In this document: positions 39,463-51,212 of the stretch, one piece after another
Layout of the letters: each line of letters begins with the position of its first letter
Numbering within the stretch: position 1 is the stretch's first letter
NCBI GenBank assembly: GCA_004794785.1
Contig: SJOL01004338.1
Location: 1,007,785-1,071,784, forward strand
Source: Opisthorchis felineus
Lineage: Eukaryota; Platyhelminthes; Trematoda; Opisthorchiida; Opisthorchiidae
Direction: 5' to 3'
DNA length: 64,000 nucleotides
Notes under the pieces: model-generated
Database searches by the model: none
Told to the model about the DNA's origin: nothing
The model's input: only the letters and a program-made list of their open reading frames with translations
Program-made: the position numbers and the translations under genes

Positions 39463-39773
39463 ATGTTGCCATCCCTGAAGTCTATCGGACACTTCCACTA
39501 TCAAGGTTTGTTTGTTCGAGATATCACCTTCATTCATAAGCCTTCAAGTGTATCAGATAAGTTTAATACTGGCGTACGTCTACTATACATGTCGTCACAG
39601 ATCATCTGCGTGGGAAGCCTTGTAAACTTTCCAACTACCGAAGGTCGGCTCTGTCCCACCAGCTCAGAGAGCAATGCTGAGACTTCTCGGAGTTCATTGT
39701 TTTTCATAATCGTTAAAACAAAACATTGGGCCTGTTCACTCCATTGTATGTGGATCAGTTCGGGTTTGAATAA
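39463..39773 (+). CDS. Candidate exon ending at a strong donor
   Basis: The frame starts at an ATG in a favourable context (ACAAAATG) and runs 103 codons to a donor, GTAAGC, at 39774. The stop that closes the frame lies inside the donor, as for the exon at 470-746. It could be a first coding exon, since upstream the frame stays open to 39433, or internal, since an acceptor ending GTCACAG at about 39600 is in frame. The product includes HYQGLFVRDITFIHKPSSVS near the start and a serine-rich part (PTSSESNAETSRSSL). The first motif faintly recalls the strand-turn found near the end of RasGEF catalytic domains, but the rest does not follow that family and I do not assign it. Confidence 0.33.
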
Positions 39774-41640
39774 GTAAGCTCCGCTGATGGTAAAAAGATT
39801 GACAATCGAGGGCTGATGATAAAAGGCAATCGAAAATTATGTTACCTTCACTGATTTATTTTGTGTTGTCACTAATGGCTAGGAGTTATTTTATTCACTA
39901 CAGATTTCACAGTCCTGCTCATTATGTTGTCCTTTAATTCTGTTACGTATTTACGCAAAAAGGCAACAAAAACAAACACAATCAGTGTGAGATCAGACAA
40001 AATGATTAATCTCAATATAATTTGTATGTAATCATGATAACCTGTGCTGAAAAGTATGCGAAATTTGTACAATTTTATTAACTTTAAGTGACAGATGCAA
40101 TCTGAAAAATTACCAAAATTATACATGGTGTTCTGCTGTTGCTCACAGATAATGTTTTGTTTTCCCATAAAAGAGCGGAGAAATACCATATACCTTCGCC
40201 CTGAGGGTTTTTACGCTCATCCGCTGGATACCTATGTCTATTAACACATCGTTCCTACCAGTGGGCGGTTAGGCCTTCAAAATTTACCAGTAACTCTTTT
40301 CTCACCTTTCAAAATAGATGTTACAAATAAGTAGGAAGAAGGTTTTTCAGCCGTCCATAAGCTCCAACTAATGTCAGTACAAAAACTTTCAGCCTTTCAA
40401 AAAAACAGGGGATCGAAAGACAAACCAACACAAAAACAAGCTTAGGCGGTCTCATGAATGAATTGAGTTATTGGTGTCAAAAACGTCAGGCGCCAGAAGG
40501 AACCAATAAGATGCGGGTGGCATGTGATAGCCAGCAACACATGCGATTTCTATCTTTGTTTTCACATGGAGTAAACTCACAATTGCTGTTATGAACATTC
40601 TAAGTGCAGCTAACCAAAAAAGGAGAAAATAACAGTTGTTATAGGCAGTGCGGAAACTGCCAACTTCATAGAATGCGTGTCTTCTGTCATTAGCAGCAGA
40701 AATATCCCTACTCTATTCTATTCTAGTCCCTTAGATACAAATGGGTGGAAGCAAGAACAAATTTTTGTCAGCCGTCACGTAAACACAACTACTGATATGA
40801 GCATTTATCTCATTGGTGACAGAAAAGAAGCGTTTGTGAGAAAAATGCCATCAGCTGTGAACAGTTGGTTAAATCTGTCCGACTGAAACAAGTCGAGCAC
40901 TTTTTTGTTAGGCTTGAAAATGCTCGGTGTGTTTACGGACTTTGTTGAATTGGTGATGCAGCGATAAATTGTATGCCACCAAAGTAGGTCTCGAGATCGT
41001 CGGAAAATGTTTAGTGTAACCGCGGTAGCACTTATGTACGTAGTTGTCATCGACAAACTCTATTGATTTTTGCTATCAGTTGCGAATATTATTAATAATT
41101 CTGTGATGAATGCAGCCTTTGTCCGTAAAATCCATAGTATAATGTGCGGAAGCTAAAGTTAAACCAGTTCTATACAGTATTGACTGAGTGGCTGGCATCT
41201 GGATCCAATTTGTTGTGGAATGTGCCCGTGCACAACTAGGGAGCCACGAGACACTTGCACGGATCTGAATGTAAACCTGCATTTAAATACTTGGACCCAT
41301 ATTGACCTTAGGTCACCTCACAAACGCCTCGTCAAGCTGTAATAGTTAACCTAGTTGTATTCCATTAAACATTTTGTTTGGTAATGTTGTTTTCCATAGG
41401 AAGATAGTATCAAGAACGTACAATATAGACAATCGGGCCAGCTTAACTGCTAATATCTCTTATCTCCGCAACGATGTAATCGACTAGATGTCTTTAAGTG
41501 ACTCATTAATGAGTTAACATGACAAGCAATATCAGTCTCAATTCAAACCACGTACTTGTGCTCGAGTGACCAAATGCCGCACGCATTGTTAATAGTTTTC
41601 TACCGTTGTTGTTCACTGACCGAATTCCGAATAGACCCAG
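39774..41640. other. No gene recognised
   Basis: A minus-strand frame at 39872-40189 (105 codons) is hydrophobic and AT-rich with no splice support. The remainder is featureless. Confidence 0.4.
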
Positions 41641-41746
41641 TATCCTCCTCTAGGTCTCTCAGTTCTTGCTAACCCGAGGATTGCAACCGTTCGACAGAAA
41701 AAATGGTCGACTAGAAGTTCCAGCTCCCGCACTCCAGCGTTTAATC

Positions 41747-41756
41747 GGGGGGGGGG
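41747..41756. repeat. G10 homopolymer
   Basis: Ten G residues in a row, exceptional in this AT-rich window. On the minus strand it is a C10 tract within or at the end of the SINE body described next. Confidence 0.9.
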
Positions 41757-42032
41757 ATGAACAGTTTACCTCTTTCTTCTTACAGTCCGTGTCAAGTGTG
41801 GGGAAGTAAAGTTTTTTACTAATGAGCTCGCTTTCAATATTATAAACATTGTTCAGCTGTAGCAGCCTTTCGGTGCCTAACTGCCATGCAACCAGAAATA
41901 AGCAAGAGGGCTGAGATACTGCAAGATTTCCCAAGTTTAGACAGGGGAAGTCGAGAGGAAGAGGTCGGGTTGGAACCACGGACCTTCTGATCAGTAAATT
42001 CTTATTCTAACCACTGAGACATCTTGCCTCCC
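41757..42032 (-). mobile_element. tRNA-derived SINE, minus strand
   Basis: Read on the minus strand, the head at 42032-41955 has a good A box (TGTCTCAGTGGTTAGAA, 42021-42005) and a consensus B box (GGTTCCAACCC, 41977-41967), with tRNA-like spacing and flanks. A non-tRNA body follows for about 200 bases (CAGTTAGGCACCGAAAGG near 41885-41868) towards the G/C homopolymer at 41747. A real tRNA gene would end soon after the B box, but here the sequence continues and the acceptor-stem arms pair only in part. I therefore read it as a SINE. The exact 3' end is uncertain. Short frames inside it (41659-41979) are not genes. Confidence 0.6.
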
Positions 42033-42190
42033 AACTCATGGGGTAGTGAAGGGTTCTTCTAATCCAACGGCACAAGGAAAGTTTGAATGTTTGACTTATA
42101 ATTCTACTGAAAATAGCGTGAGCCTATTAAACATTCTCGAGCTGGTTACCGTAGACATATTTTGACCATGGTTGATAAGCCGCTTGTCAG

Positions 42191-42328
42191 GGAGTGCCCC
42201 ATGGCGACCGGTGTATACGGTTATAACTCCGACGTTTCATAACCCATACTTCCTTTGGAGCAAGAAGCATCCCTATGTGGATGGGACAATGGATCCCGGT
42301 TCTTTGCGTCAACGGTCTAAATCTACGG
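42191..42328 (+). CDS. Candidate internal exon, 138 nt
   Basis: An acceptor ending GCTTGTCAG at 42190 and a donor, GTAAAATG, at 42329 bound 138 bases. They are open in only one frame, phase 1 at both ends, so the exon could be skipped without a frameshift. The product reads SAPWRPVYTVITPTFHNPYF then LWSKKHPYVDGTMDPGSLRQ, rich in aromatic residues and proline and free of low complexity. The open frame itself extends from 42172 to 42459, so the donor is not forced and a longer exon is possible. The protein is not recognised. It lies just left of the minus-strand SINE's promoter end. Confidence 0.35.
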
Positions 42329-42459
42329 GTAAAATGGAACGTCATAATTTGATAATGCATTCTGTCATCTTGCCAGAAAAACCTCAATTTCCATTGGCAT
42401 CAGATACAATACTGCAAGCATCAGCTAATTTGTTCTGTATAAAAAGTAGTTTCAGATAA

Positions 42460-45400
42460 TATACTGGTTGACCTACTTATTCTGACAATACCATACTCAA
42501 AACAGTAATGTGAGATATTTTGGATTTTTGGAGCAAGTTTCCTAATTGCAATACGTTGTCAGATATGTGAATATAAGTCAAGGATCTTTTGTACGCAGAT
42601 GGGCCTTGTTGACTACTGTTACAAATGAGGCGATAAATAATTTCCCCAGAGTCTTGGGGCACTGAAACTGAATAAAATAAATTAGTTTAGGTTTGGCTAG
42701 ACGTCTTTAACTTTAGGTGTCTGGGCATCATTTGAAGCCCAAGCAGCATCACTGTGTGTCTACATAACAGCTTAGATACACCTACAGTTACAGTTTACTG
42801 AAGGTATGACAGCATAGTCCGTTTCGAGAGAGTGCTGGTAAATGAGGCACCTGTAAACAAACTGGAAAAGACTTGAATCATGAAAAGAACCAGATAAAAA
42901 TTTTTGCAGTATTTTGAGCCTACCGTTGTTTGGTGCTTGATCTATCGGGCACAATCTTGGTCCTAACCGTCTAAGTGTAGCAACTTATCTTGAGCATGCC
43001 GGTACTGCTGAGCCAAAATCCTGGTTTTAGAAATAAAGCACTAAGTCTTCTCTTGGAGTTATTTGCAGAATATTCTGATTACTCACAAACTAATTGTAAA
43101 CAGTTAATTAATCGCATTCACAGAGTTTACCAATTTCTGTGCTTTCCAAGCCCGAAATTGTAGCCCCAGGCGTAGGACCTGGCGTATCACATTTCCTAGC
43201 ATAAAGAGTATATGTTTGTATTGGAATTAAAACAACAGCGTGTGTCGCCGTCAGTTGCCTGAATTAAAGCGACTGCTCCAAGGGGAATCAATTCATAAAG
43301 TGAGACGGATACGAGAGAATCTGCGCCAGGTCTATCTCCAATGGTCTCGGGAATATGAAAAACCAGCACGCAGAATAATCTTTGTTCGTTTATTGCTTTA
43401 GTCAGAATGAATGCCGCACATATAGCAGGTGTGAACCTGCGTCTTAACCAAGGACGTAACTATATTTCGGGTATCAACAGCAAGAACTTTATATCCTTCA
43501 ACACACTTTGTTAAACAGGATCAAGGATACCGTTGTTCATTCATGCATATTAAATTTTGAAAGGTGTGAAATTCCATTTGGCACGTTGCGAAACCCATAA
43601 TGAATTTTTTCTTTGCAGTAAAACTGGATGCCCATATGCTCAGAAAAATAAGTCTTTTTTTCATTTTTCGGTGAAATTATAGATGAAACATCCATCTGAC
43701 GGAGCTGTAGAAACAACAGTTTGTTCACCCATTGGTGTGACAAAAATAGCTTTTATATACCACCCTAATAAGAACAGATGGTAAAGTGTCTTTTATTTGA
43801 CAAAAGGCGGATGCATCCATTTATTACCGGCTCGAATTTTACTCGTCTGATTCAACGAAGAACAGCTACCACAATCTGTATGCCACCTGTTTTCGATAAT
43901 CCGCCGCTGAAGACGGTCCGAAAAATCAAGCACGAAAATGTACAAATGCATGAAATTATCTTAGCGTTTTGCAGCAAACCTGACGTACATTATGACTTAC
44001 TGTCTAGTGGCAAATTTCTACGGACAGCAGTTTCAGTGAAAATTTTGTAAGGAATAATTGGGATTAGACAAGAAGTGACCTTCTTTTCATCTTCCAAATA
44101 AAATATTTGTCACGTAAGCATCAACACATGACGGCACTAAAACTAATGGCTTATTAAAATAAACCCACAACCAGAGACTTTCAAAACCACACAAACATAT
44201 GGATTTCTAATTAATTGGGATCCACCGCGACATTCATGACTGTTCTGTGTACAACGCAGATGATAGCTTTCGGTAATCATATACAAGGGAAAATCGTACC
44301 TCTACCAAATTCGAGTCACCTTTGATCTACTTTAGAGTTCCAGCGTAACCCAAAGATATTCAAGTGTGTTTCTGTGTACCCGTCGTAGGTAAAGCAAAAC
44401 AACATGTCAGGTTACAACAAAATGCCAGTCAAAGTGAATCTTCTCAAAGATTTTGAAGTTTGACCTATTTGGAGACAGAAGACGTATGCCGGTCCTCCAC
44501 TGGTAAGCTCGCGTAATTTTTTTGCAGAAGGGTATACGCAAAAATGTTTTCACTTTGCTTTCAGTCAAAATGAGGCTTAGTTATATAGTTATGGTACAGT
44601 CTGACGAACTTCCGGTGAAGTCACCTAACATCGTCCCACAAACCTTATTGGGATATAGGTAAACATTTTTGAGCGAACAGTTTGATGAAAAAATCGCATT
44701 TAGAGGCACCCAGATTTTTAAATTTTTAAATTTTCACCGAGGAAGCAGTCAAATATGAGTGGTAGGATGTCAGTTTCTGCTAAATTCTATCAGTCACCCG
44801 TGGAACACACTATCGGTTATAGTGGGGCACCAAAGTATCAAAGTTTGAAGGAAAAACGCATGATTTTACACAGAGGTTACAAAGAGGTTCACCCGGAAAA
44901 TTTTACACAATTGACGCTGGTTTACTGACCCAAATCAGGAGCCTTTAATTTACCGTCAGACTCTGCTGAAGCGTGAGGTCAACCGAGTGAACTGCATTTA
45001 TCAGATGTGTGGATATCAAGAAGGCCGAAGCACTGTTCCCATTTTGTGGCAGCGCGTATTTTTCTTCCACGTAGATTCTTCATCACAAAGCAGGATATCC
45101 CCATTGTTGTACGACGGTTTGTACATCCACAATGGAAGTGGCCGATTATTTGCAAGATACTATGATCGAATATAGGCAAATTTCGAGGCTGGATTTTAGT
45201 GGAGGACGTGAGCACCCAGTGCCAATCGACTGCGGATGAGCTGTTTAAAGAATGTACCCTCTTGTATAGAAGACGTGGATAATGCTTCTCCAGCTTTATG
45301 ACGGTAGTTGAAAACAATTTTGGCAACTGTATGCATGTATGTATGCACAAATGGATACAAAGAGTATATATATATAACTGAGTGGACCAGTGTATCAAAT

Positions 45401-47508
45401 ACTTTCCCACAAATTGTGACAATCAAGTGAACAGGGATACCATCAACAACCCCACACTCCGATCTTGGTGTTAACGGTACATCACAGGGTAATTCCTTGT
45501 TCAAAATAGCTCAAATGACCTGTTATGTGGAGAGGTTTAGGAAATCTTAACCGAGATTTTGTCCCGTAAATGAAGCTGCTCGTGAATTTCATTGATGACA
45601 AAACAGCCATTCACTACTTCTTGACTTTTCAACGTAGATTGCTTTCACTTAGGAGCTCAGGCTCAACCGATTAATTTCATGCAGTCAGTTTTAGAAAACC
45701 TGATACACATTACGTTGCTGGTTAAAAGAATGTAGCTCTGCAGAATTAGCGAGCAAATGCCAATTTTATCGTATATATTTACATATATAATTTGACTCTC
45801 TCGTTGATGCATATTAAAATACCAGCTTTTTTGCTCCTGGACTAGGCGTAGTAGATGGAAATGCAAATGCCAGTGTGAGTAAGCAAGTTGCATTGTTGGT
45901 TGTCATCACTGATTACGGAACAAATTGTAAAAATGATTTTCTGATGGCACAAAATGACAGCTGGCGGCGCAAAATAAGCTAGTTTTCTGATATGTGGTAT
46001 TTTTTCAGAACAACTACAGTGCGATAGTGCATAGAATTTCCAGTAAACAAGGATAAATTACAAAGGCGGAAGGTGTTTACTGAAGAGCAAAGTCCTTTTA
46101 ACGGTTTCAGTAAACAATTAACTGTTACAATAATTGATCCTTCGTTTAAATATAAAGCCCCCCTGATTACGTGCGGGTGTGGCATTCATGCTTAAGAATA
46201 ACTATAGCCAAGAACTGTCCTGTTCCGCGCATAGTCCCTAAAGTATGAGTAGATAAATGTGCACATCTCTAGTAATATATCTTGGCAATTTTGGTATGTA
46301 ACTTACGTTGAATAGATCGTACGAGACAAGCATGTCTGTAATGCGCAATCAGTATGAGTGTGGGCCGTAATCATACAGTTTATTACTACCGACATTCGGT
46401 ATGCAAATGAGAACATCGAACATTCTTACGTTGTTCTCTGCTTAACCCTTCTGTAAGATATTAAACTCAAAACTAATCGCAGATTGTTTTAACAAATAGC
46501 GCTTTTTTTTGCGTCACAAGCAGAAGAAAGTAAAATTACTTGAAGACACGTGGGACAGGCATCAATTAGCAGATTGGTCCAATATGTCGGCGAATTCTTT
46601 CATGCTGGTTGCTATTCTTAACGGGATATTTTTATGAGCATCTGAGCATTGTTGCTTCTGTTCGACCTGAGACTTGCCCAGTTTCTTCTACGCGGCTTGT
46701 GTCCCTCCGTCTGCTCTGTATTGGGAAGATTGAGAAACAAACAACTTCCTAAATTCACCTCCATTTACCTTGAGTAAAGTGTTATGGTATTTTTTAGCAA
46801 TATTTACGCGAGCAGTTGTAATCCATGAAACATCGATTGAGACATGCAAAGCAAACCTAATACACGCCTTTGTTGAAGTATTACTGTTTTCCTTGTGCAT
46901 TAAGACATGGAACAGCATAAAGCTGAACATTTCCTTGGAAACAGATCTACCAAACCAATTTCCCACTCTGATGATGCCATAAATAAACTTCGGAGAGAAA
47001 CTGTATCAAAAACTCTTTTCGCAAGTGATACATACAAAAACGCAAGCTTTAGCTGAGTGAAGACGCCCTTGTAAATCGCATGAATCAAGAAGTTTACTGA
47101 TGCTGCAGACAGCTTGCCAAGGTGTCTGCGTATAGGTGACATATCAAGGTCCTCTTGTTGGAAAACAAAGCTTAACAGTGGGTTGCAGGAACATTCATTC
47201 CACACAGTTTGAGGTATTTTGTGATGAAAGCGGGGCTTATAATGAGTTCAATCTAACGGTTGCTCCTTAAACTTCTGCTCGGAAAGGTTATTTACTTATC
47301 GGAATATACTGGCCGCCTCCATATCACAACAAGCATGCAACTGCAAAAGTCCATATGGTTAATTGATAAGTGCTCTATATATACAAAATTGTTGACAACG
47401 TCTTCCGTGGAGACCTGTTGGTGGCTCGATTCATCCCTACAGAGAGCATAAAATATTAAATATTGATACTCTACTGGTTACTGCAAAGAGATAAAACCAA
47501 AATAAATT
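42460..47508. other. No firm gene; repeat-like island near 45 kb
   Basis: At 44979-45504 the minus strand is open in two overlapping frames of 147 and 102 codons across a TA run (45365-45376). Neither gives a known protein. As at 29.05-29.49 kb, the combination of higher G+C, long minus-strand frames and an internal TA run suggests a transposable-element fragment. The rest is featureless. Confidence 0.35.
45365..45376. repeat. Short TA microsatellite
   Basis: A run of six TA units inside the repeat-like island at 44979-45504. Confidence 0.8.
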
Positions 47509-48048
47509 TCAAGAACCAGCCCTTTTGGTATGAAAGGCACTTGTTGAGAAACCCACATTTCTGTGTTTGTTGCTGCGTAAAGCTATATTATGTTGGACAC
47601 GGAAAACTTCTATGACAACCGCAACCAACTTACTATGGTTCATGTACATACCAAGAACGTCAACTGTTGGCAATGCTGCGAAGTGGGTGCAGTTGTGGTG
47701 CGCTGCAATCCAACTGCAAAACTCGTCGAACAAAACAACGACCAAGTTCGTTAACGTTGTTGCATCCCCAAAAACCTGCAAGAGTGTCCCACACAACATG
47801 GAGCTCCGAGTCATTCTGTTTGGACTGAACTGAACAAACAATGATGTGCTGGAATTCGTACGAGCTAAAGGATGACACCCGCTGTGCTGGAACAGCCAAA
47901 TACTTGGAGAGTCATGTGACTTCGTTGATTGTTTACCCGCTATACGCAGGTGGCCGATGCGATGGCAAACAGAAAACATCATGTGAACTGAGTGTGTTTG
48001 TACTTGTGTATCATCAAGTAAAAAGTCGGGCCAAGTGGTTTTCACCAA
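47509..48048 (-). CDS. Longest open frame in the window, 179 codons, unassigned
   Basis: The minus strand is open from 48048 to 47509, while plus-strand frames at 47567-47833 and 47841-48071 cover the same DNA. Both strands are therefore unusually open here and G+C is raised. The minus product includes DATTLTNLVVVLFDEFCSWI and is rich in His, Cys and Ser, with no motif I can name. A plus-strand frame that continues with one stop reads MVHVHTKNVNCWQCCEVGAV. A long-open island without splice sites in an AT-rich background fits a decaying transposable element better than a host exon. No reverse transcriptase or transposase signature was found, so the class is unknown. Confidence 0.2.
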   Translation of the reverse strand: MVKTTWPDFLLDDTQVQTHSVHMMFSVCHRIGHLRIAGKQSTKSHDSPSIWLFQHSGCHPLARTNSSTSLFVQFSPNRMTRSSMLCGTLLQVFGDATTLTNLVVVLFDEFCSWIAAHHNCTHFAALPTVDVLGMYMNHSKLVAVVIEVFRVQHNIALRSNKHRNVGFSTSAFHTKRAGS

Positions 48049-48071
48049 ATGCGAATCATTATCGAAACTAA

Positions 48072-49860
48072 CTCGTTTTGCGACCGTACCAGAAACTAGG
48101 CAAATGTTAACGGAAAGGTCTGATGTGAAGTAGAATTTGTTGGTTCAGTATCGTCTAGAAAAAATGATGTCTGATAAGGTTAGCACTACAGTACATCAAT
48201 TACATTTGTTGTATGCATGCATGCTGGCACCCTTAAGATGCTATGCTTTACTTCAGAGGAGTGCTGGACATGTTTATAATATTACAAAATGCTACCGGGA
48301 GGCAATCTGTCAAAAGAACGTGCTTGAGAAAATCCAGCCAGAAGTTGCATCTTCACATGAATGAAATGAGGGTCGTTATTTGTAATTTTCAGCACCAAAA
48401 ACTTTCCTAATAACGGTAGACTTGGATGTCTCCCAAAATGCAATGTATCTACAGGTAAGCAACATTACATTCTGGAATAGTACCAATGGTGAATTTGCTT
48501 CAACAGGTACAACCAAAACTTCATAGCTAAATGTCTTAACCATTCGAGTTTTCCGAGTTGCAAAACATGCTATATATCTTACTGCATGTTCAGGATAGCT
48601 AGATAGGTGGACGCAGATGGATACAGGCAAATAGACAAGCAGATACAGACCAGACGAAATGGCATTGGCAGTCCAACATCTAACTACTTGTCTCACTGTA
48701 GGATACCCAAAAATTTAAGCTGTACTGTGTCAAACTGTGGAAATTTAATAAACCGGATAAGTAGGAACATGTGACAGAGCATAGTTTTGTATTTCTACAT
48801 GGCTTGGCAGGACCCAGCTGACCCCTGGGCAATAATCCTGAACGTATCTCCAACTTAGTGATTAACTGGTTAAAGGCCACATTTCCTTGTGTTTGAGAAC
48901 GTTACGTAAGAGCCCAAAAACCCTAATACCCTGCATAATTTTGCTATTACTCACAACACTCAGGCTTGGTACGCTTACCGCTTATATATGGACAGGCGAA
49001 ATTTAGGCCTAGAAAAGCATGAAAGTTGATTCTTTGAGTGTAAGTGACCTTTGGGCTAGTTTTTCCATGGTCCGGTTTTTAGCCATCCTTAAGCTAAGTT
49101 ATGTTGACGAGACAGTGCACCGATTTAATCATCGGGGCCCCCGAACAATTGTTTTATTAGTTGAAAGGGGGCACGAAAGTGTCGAAGCCCTTTCACCGCT
49201 GACAATTGGCCTATTTACAAATGTAATACGCACACCAGGATTTCCTTACTGAAAAAACCTGTTTCGCACAGATATACTGCGCACCAGGTTTGCACCAGGT
49301 TTCTCCGTAAGAAAATGCTTACATCCATTTTGGATGTTGTATTTGAGCCGCTGACTCCAGGAGACCAAGATTAATTTTGATAATAGACATTGGACCCTAG
49401 GTAAGTTGAAATTCATACTTTGGATCTGTTCAGGCTTTTGAAGCTTCTACAGAAATGCACTGGCAATTAACTTACAAAATGTATTAAGTTGAACTGAAAG
49501 TCTCCTCATCCCGTTAGATGCAAAGGTTGGAAATGGTTAGCAGCATTGAGGAGTATGACGCCTATTCCTAGACACGCATTATTTTCGTTTCCACTGATTT
49601 TCCCCGGTAGATTAAAGAACCTGGAGACTTACCAGGTTAGGCAACTAATGCAATCGTCCACTTGTGAATACCAGACAAATGAAGATAGGGGAGAGTGATG
49701 GACAAATGATCGTATCGCGGCCGATTCCATGTGCGGAGTTCCAACTCATACAATTATACGTACAAGTATTGGTCTGCATATGAATAAAATCTAATAACGT
49801 CATTTTTTGCAGTATTTTCAAATGCGACATCTAATGTTTTATTATGTACTTTATACCAAG
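48072..49860. other. No gene recognised
   Basis: Short frames only. Nothing distinctive was noted up to the tRNA-headed element at 49.87 kb. Confidence 0.45.
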
Positions 49861-49869
49861 TTAGTATAT

Positions 49870-50070
49870 CACCATGCTTAGGTAGCCTGCTGGTCTCCGC
49901 GAGGCGTCTGCTTGTCTGCTCATGGATTCTGATCCATCGGATTTATGTATTTATCGGCGGCATCCCTCAGCGTGATTTTCGGCCACGCGAGAGCCGTCAG
50001 CTTTATCTGCCGTGTGCAGGCGTCCAGTGGACAAACCACTGTTCACCGGTAGATCCGTTTAAAACGCCAA
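49870..50070 (+). mobile_element. tRNA-derived SINE-like element, plus strand
   Basis: An A-box-like TAGCCTGCTGG at 49883-49893 and a B-box-like GGATTCTGATCC at 49924-49935 lie at tRNA-like spacing. A G+C-richer body (TTTTCGGCCACGCGAGAGCC near 49976-49995) runs to about 50070. It differs from the Sm-alpha-like copies and from the minus-strand SINE at 42 kb, so it would be a third family. A degenerate simple repeat follows directly. No hammerhead core was found in it. Confidence 0.45.
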
Positions 50071-50076
50071 ATTCGG

Positions 50077-50215
50077 TACACTGTAGTACGGTACAACATT
50101 GAGTAAGTATATCACTGCGTTACAGCAGGGTATACCATTTAACCTAGTACGGTAGAGTGATACGACACATTACAGTAGTATAGAGCGTAATATGGTATTG
50201 TGTAGACTAGAGTGG
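50077..50215. repeat. Degenerate GTAGTACGGTA-like tandem array
   Basis: About 140 bases consist of loosely repeated words such as GTAGTACGGTACA, TAGTACGGTAGAGTG, ACAGTAGTATAGAG and GTAATATGGTATTG. It looks like a decayed minisatellite with a 5-base GTA/GTR-type rhythm. It begins where the SINE-like body ends, so it may be that element's tail. Confidence 0.55.
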
Positions 50216-50930
50216 TGCAAAATTTCAAAGGTACTATCCCAAGCAGACTATTCCCGCAACAAAATTGTATAACCGCACATTCTCCTGGATAGCCACCAGG
50301 GTCTTCAAGTCATCAGGCTACAGACACTAATAAAATCTAAACCTAAAGTTTTTAGAGGCATTCTATGAACCAAATGCACTTAAGCACTGAAGAGTGAAAA
50401 ACTGGCGAAGTCTCTAGATTTGTCATGAGGCACTGATATGCCAGAAATTTGTGAATGATTATACGAGACCTTTCACCTCACAACAACTTGAATCATTTGG
50501 CTGCACGTGTGATTTCGGTATTGAAGGTCCAAGTGATTTTCTTACATTGCGAATAAAAGACAACCACTCAAAGAGTTTCGGAACCCGCTACTGTCTCATC
50601 TGTTTGTACTCAATGTAGCAACTTTGTGTTTGGTCCAACTATAAAGATTTCATTTTTATCACACTTCTAGTGTAACCTGAGTTCTGACTTCAGAGAACGA
50701 GATGTTCCGCGCAAACCGAGTGGCATGGACACCAAGCCAAACGCGTTTTGTACGCTTTTTCATTACCATATTGTAGGCTGGTTCGAGCATTTCCTATTTC
50801 CTAACCGAGTCAAATAGCTTTGTTCCCAACAAACATCACACTGGGTTCACTGGGAGTTTATCTAGGCGTGCAAACTGAACAGCTGGTCTTAAAATAAACT
50901 GACACCACTTTATCTTCTGAAATTTTCCAG
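50216..50930. other. Presumed intron before the 50.9 kb exon
   Basis: No coding signal is visible. It ends with a pyrimidine-rich acceptor (TATCTTCTGAAATTTTCCAG). Confidence 0.45.
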
Positions 50931-51212
50931 GTAAACAACACATGCTTTGTAAAAGAGTCACCAGTAATGGAGTCTAACAAACCTATGTCTGGTGGCAGTG
51001 AGGAAGCGGACGTGGAAATAGAAGCATCGGTTGCACCCGTGGACAGATGCTGCTTGGTTGTACAAATGCCAAGCGTTGAGGAAATGCGTCGTGAAGTAGC
51101 TGACATAACATGCCAAATGCAGTCGGTATACTTCAATGGCGGATCACCACCGGTTCCAACTAGGCCACTTACCAGAGCTTTGACGGACAGGAATACCGAA
51201 TCCTCAAGTGAA
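50931..51212 (+). CDS. Best candidate internal exon, acidic unknown protein
   Basis: A good acceptor (TTCTGAAATTTTCCAG) ends at 50930 and a consensus donor, GTGAGT, begins at 51213. Between them are exactly 94 codons in phase 0 at both ends, with no stop. The text reads VNNTCFVKESPVMESNKPMS, then an acidic stretch (GGSEEADVEIEASVAP), then a likely amphipathic helix (VEEMRREVADITCQMQSVY), and ends in a Pro/Arg/Thr-rich and serine-rich part. The composition resembles a linker region of a large cytoplasmic or signalling protein. It is not recognised. An in-frame ATG at 50967 could also start the protein, but the open frame and acceptor before it favour an internal exon. The minus strand is open here too (50858-51136), but the splice sites fit only the plus strand. 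Partner exons were not found. Confidence 0.5.

Noticed and set aside
40190..40240. CTTCGCCCTGAGGG...CTCATCC resembling the Penelope-type hammerhead on the minus strand
   Set aside because: The core reads GGATGAG and GAAG, so catalytic boxes are wrong and stem II does not form.
41659..41979. A 106-codon minus-strand frame
   Set aside because: It lies largely within the SINE head and body and crosses the G10 run.
41955..42032. Possible real tRNA gene on the minus strand
   Set aside because: The A and B boxes are good, but the acceptor and T stems pair only partly and the sequence continues as a SINE-like body.
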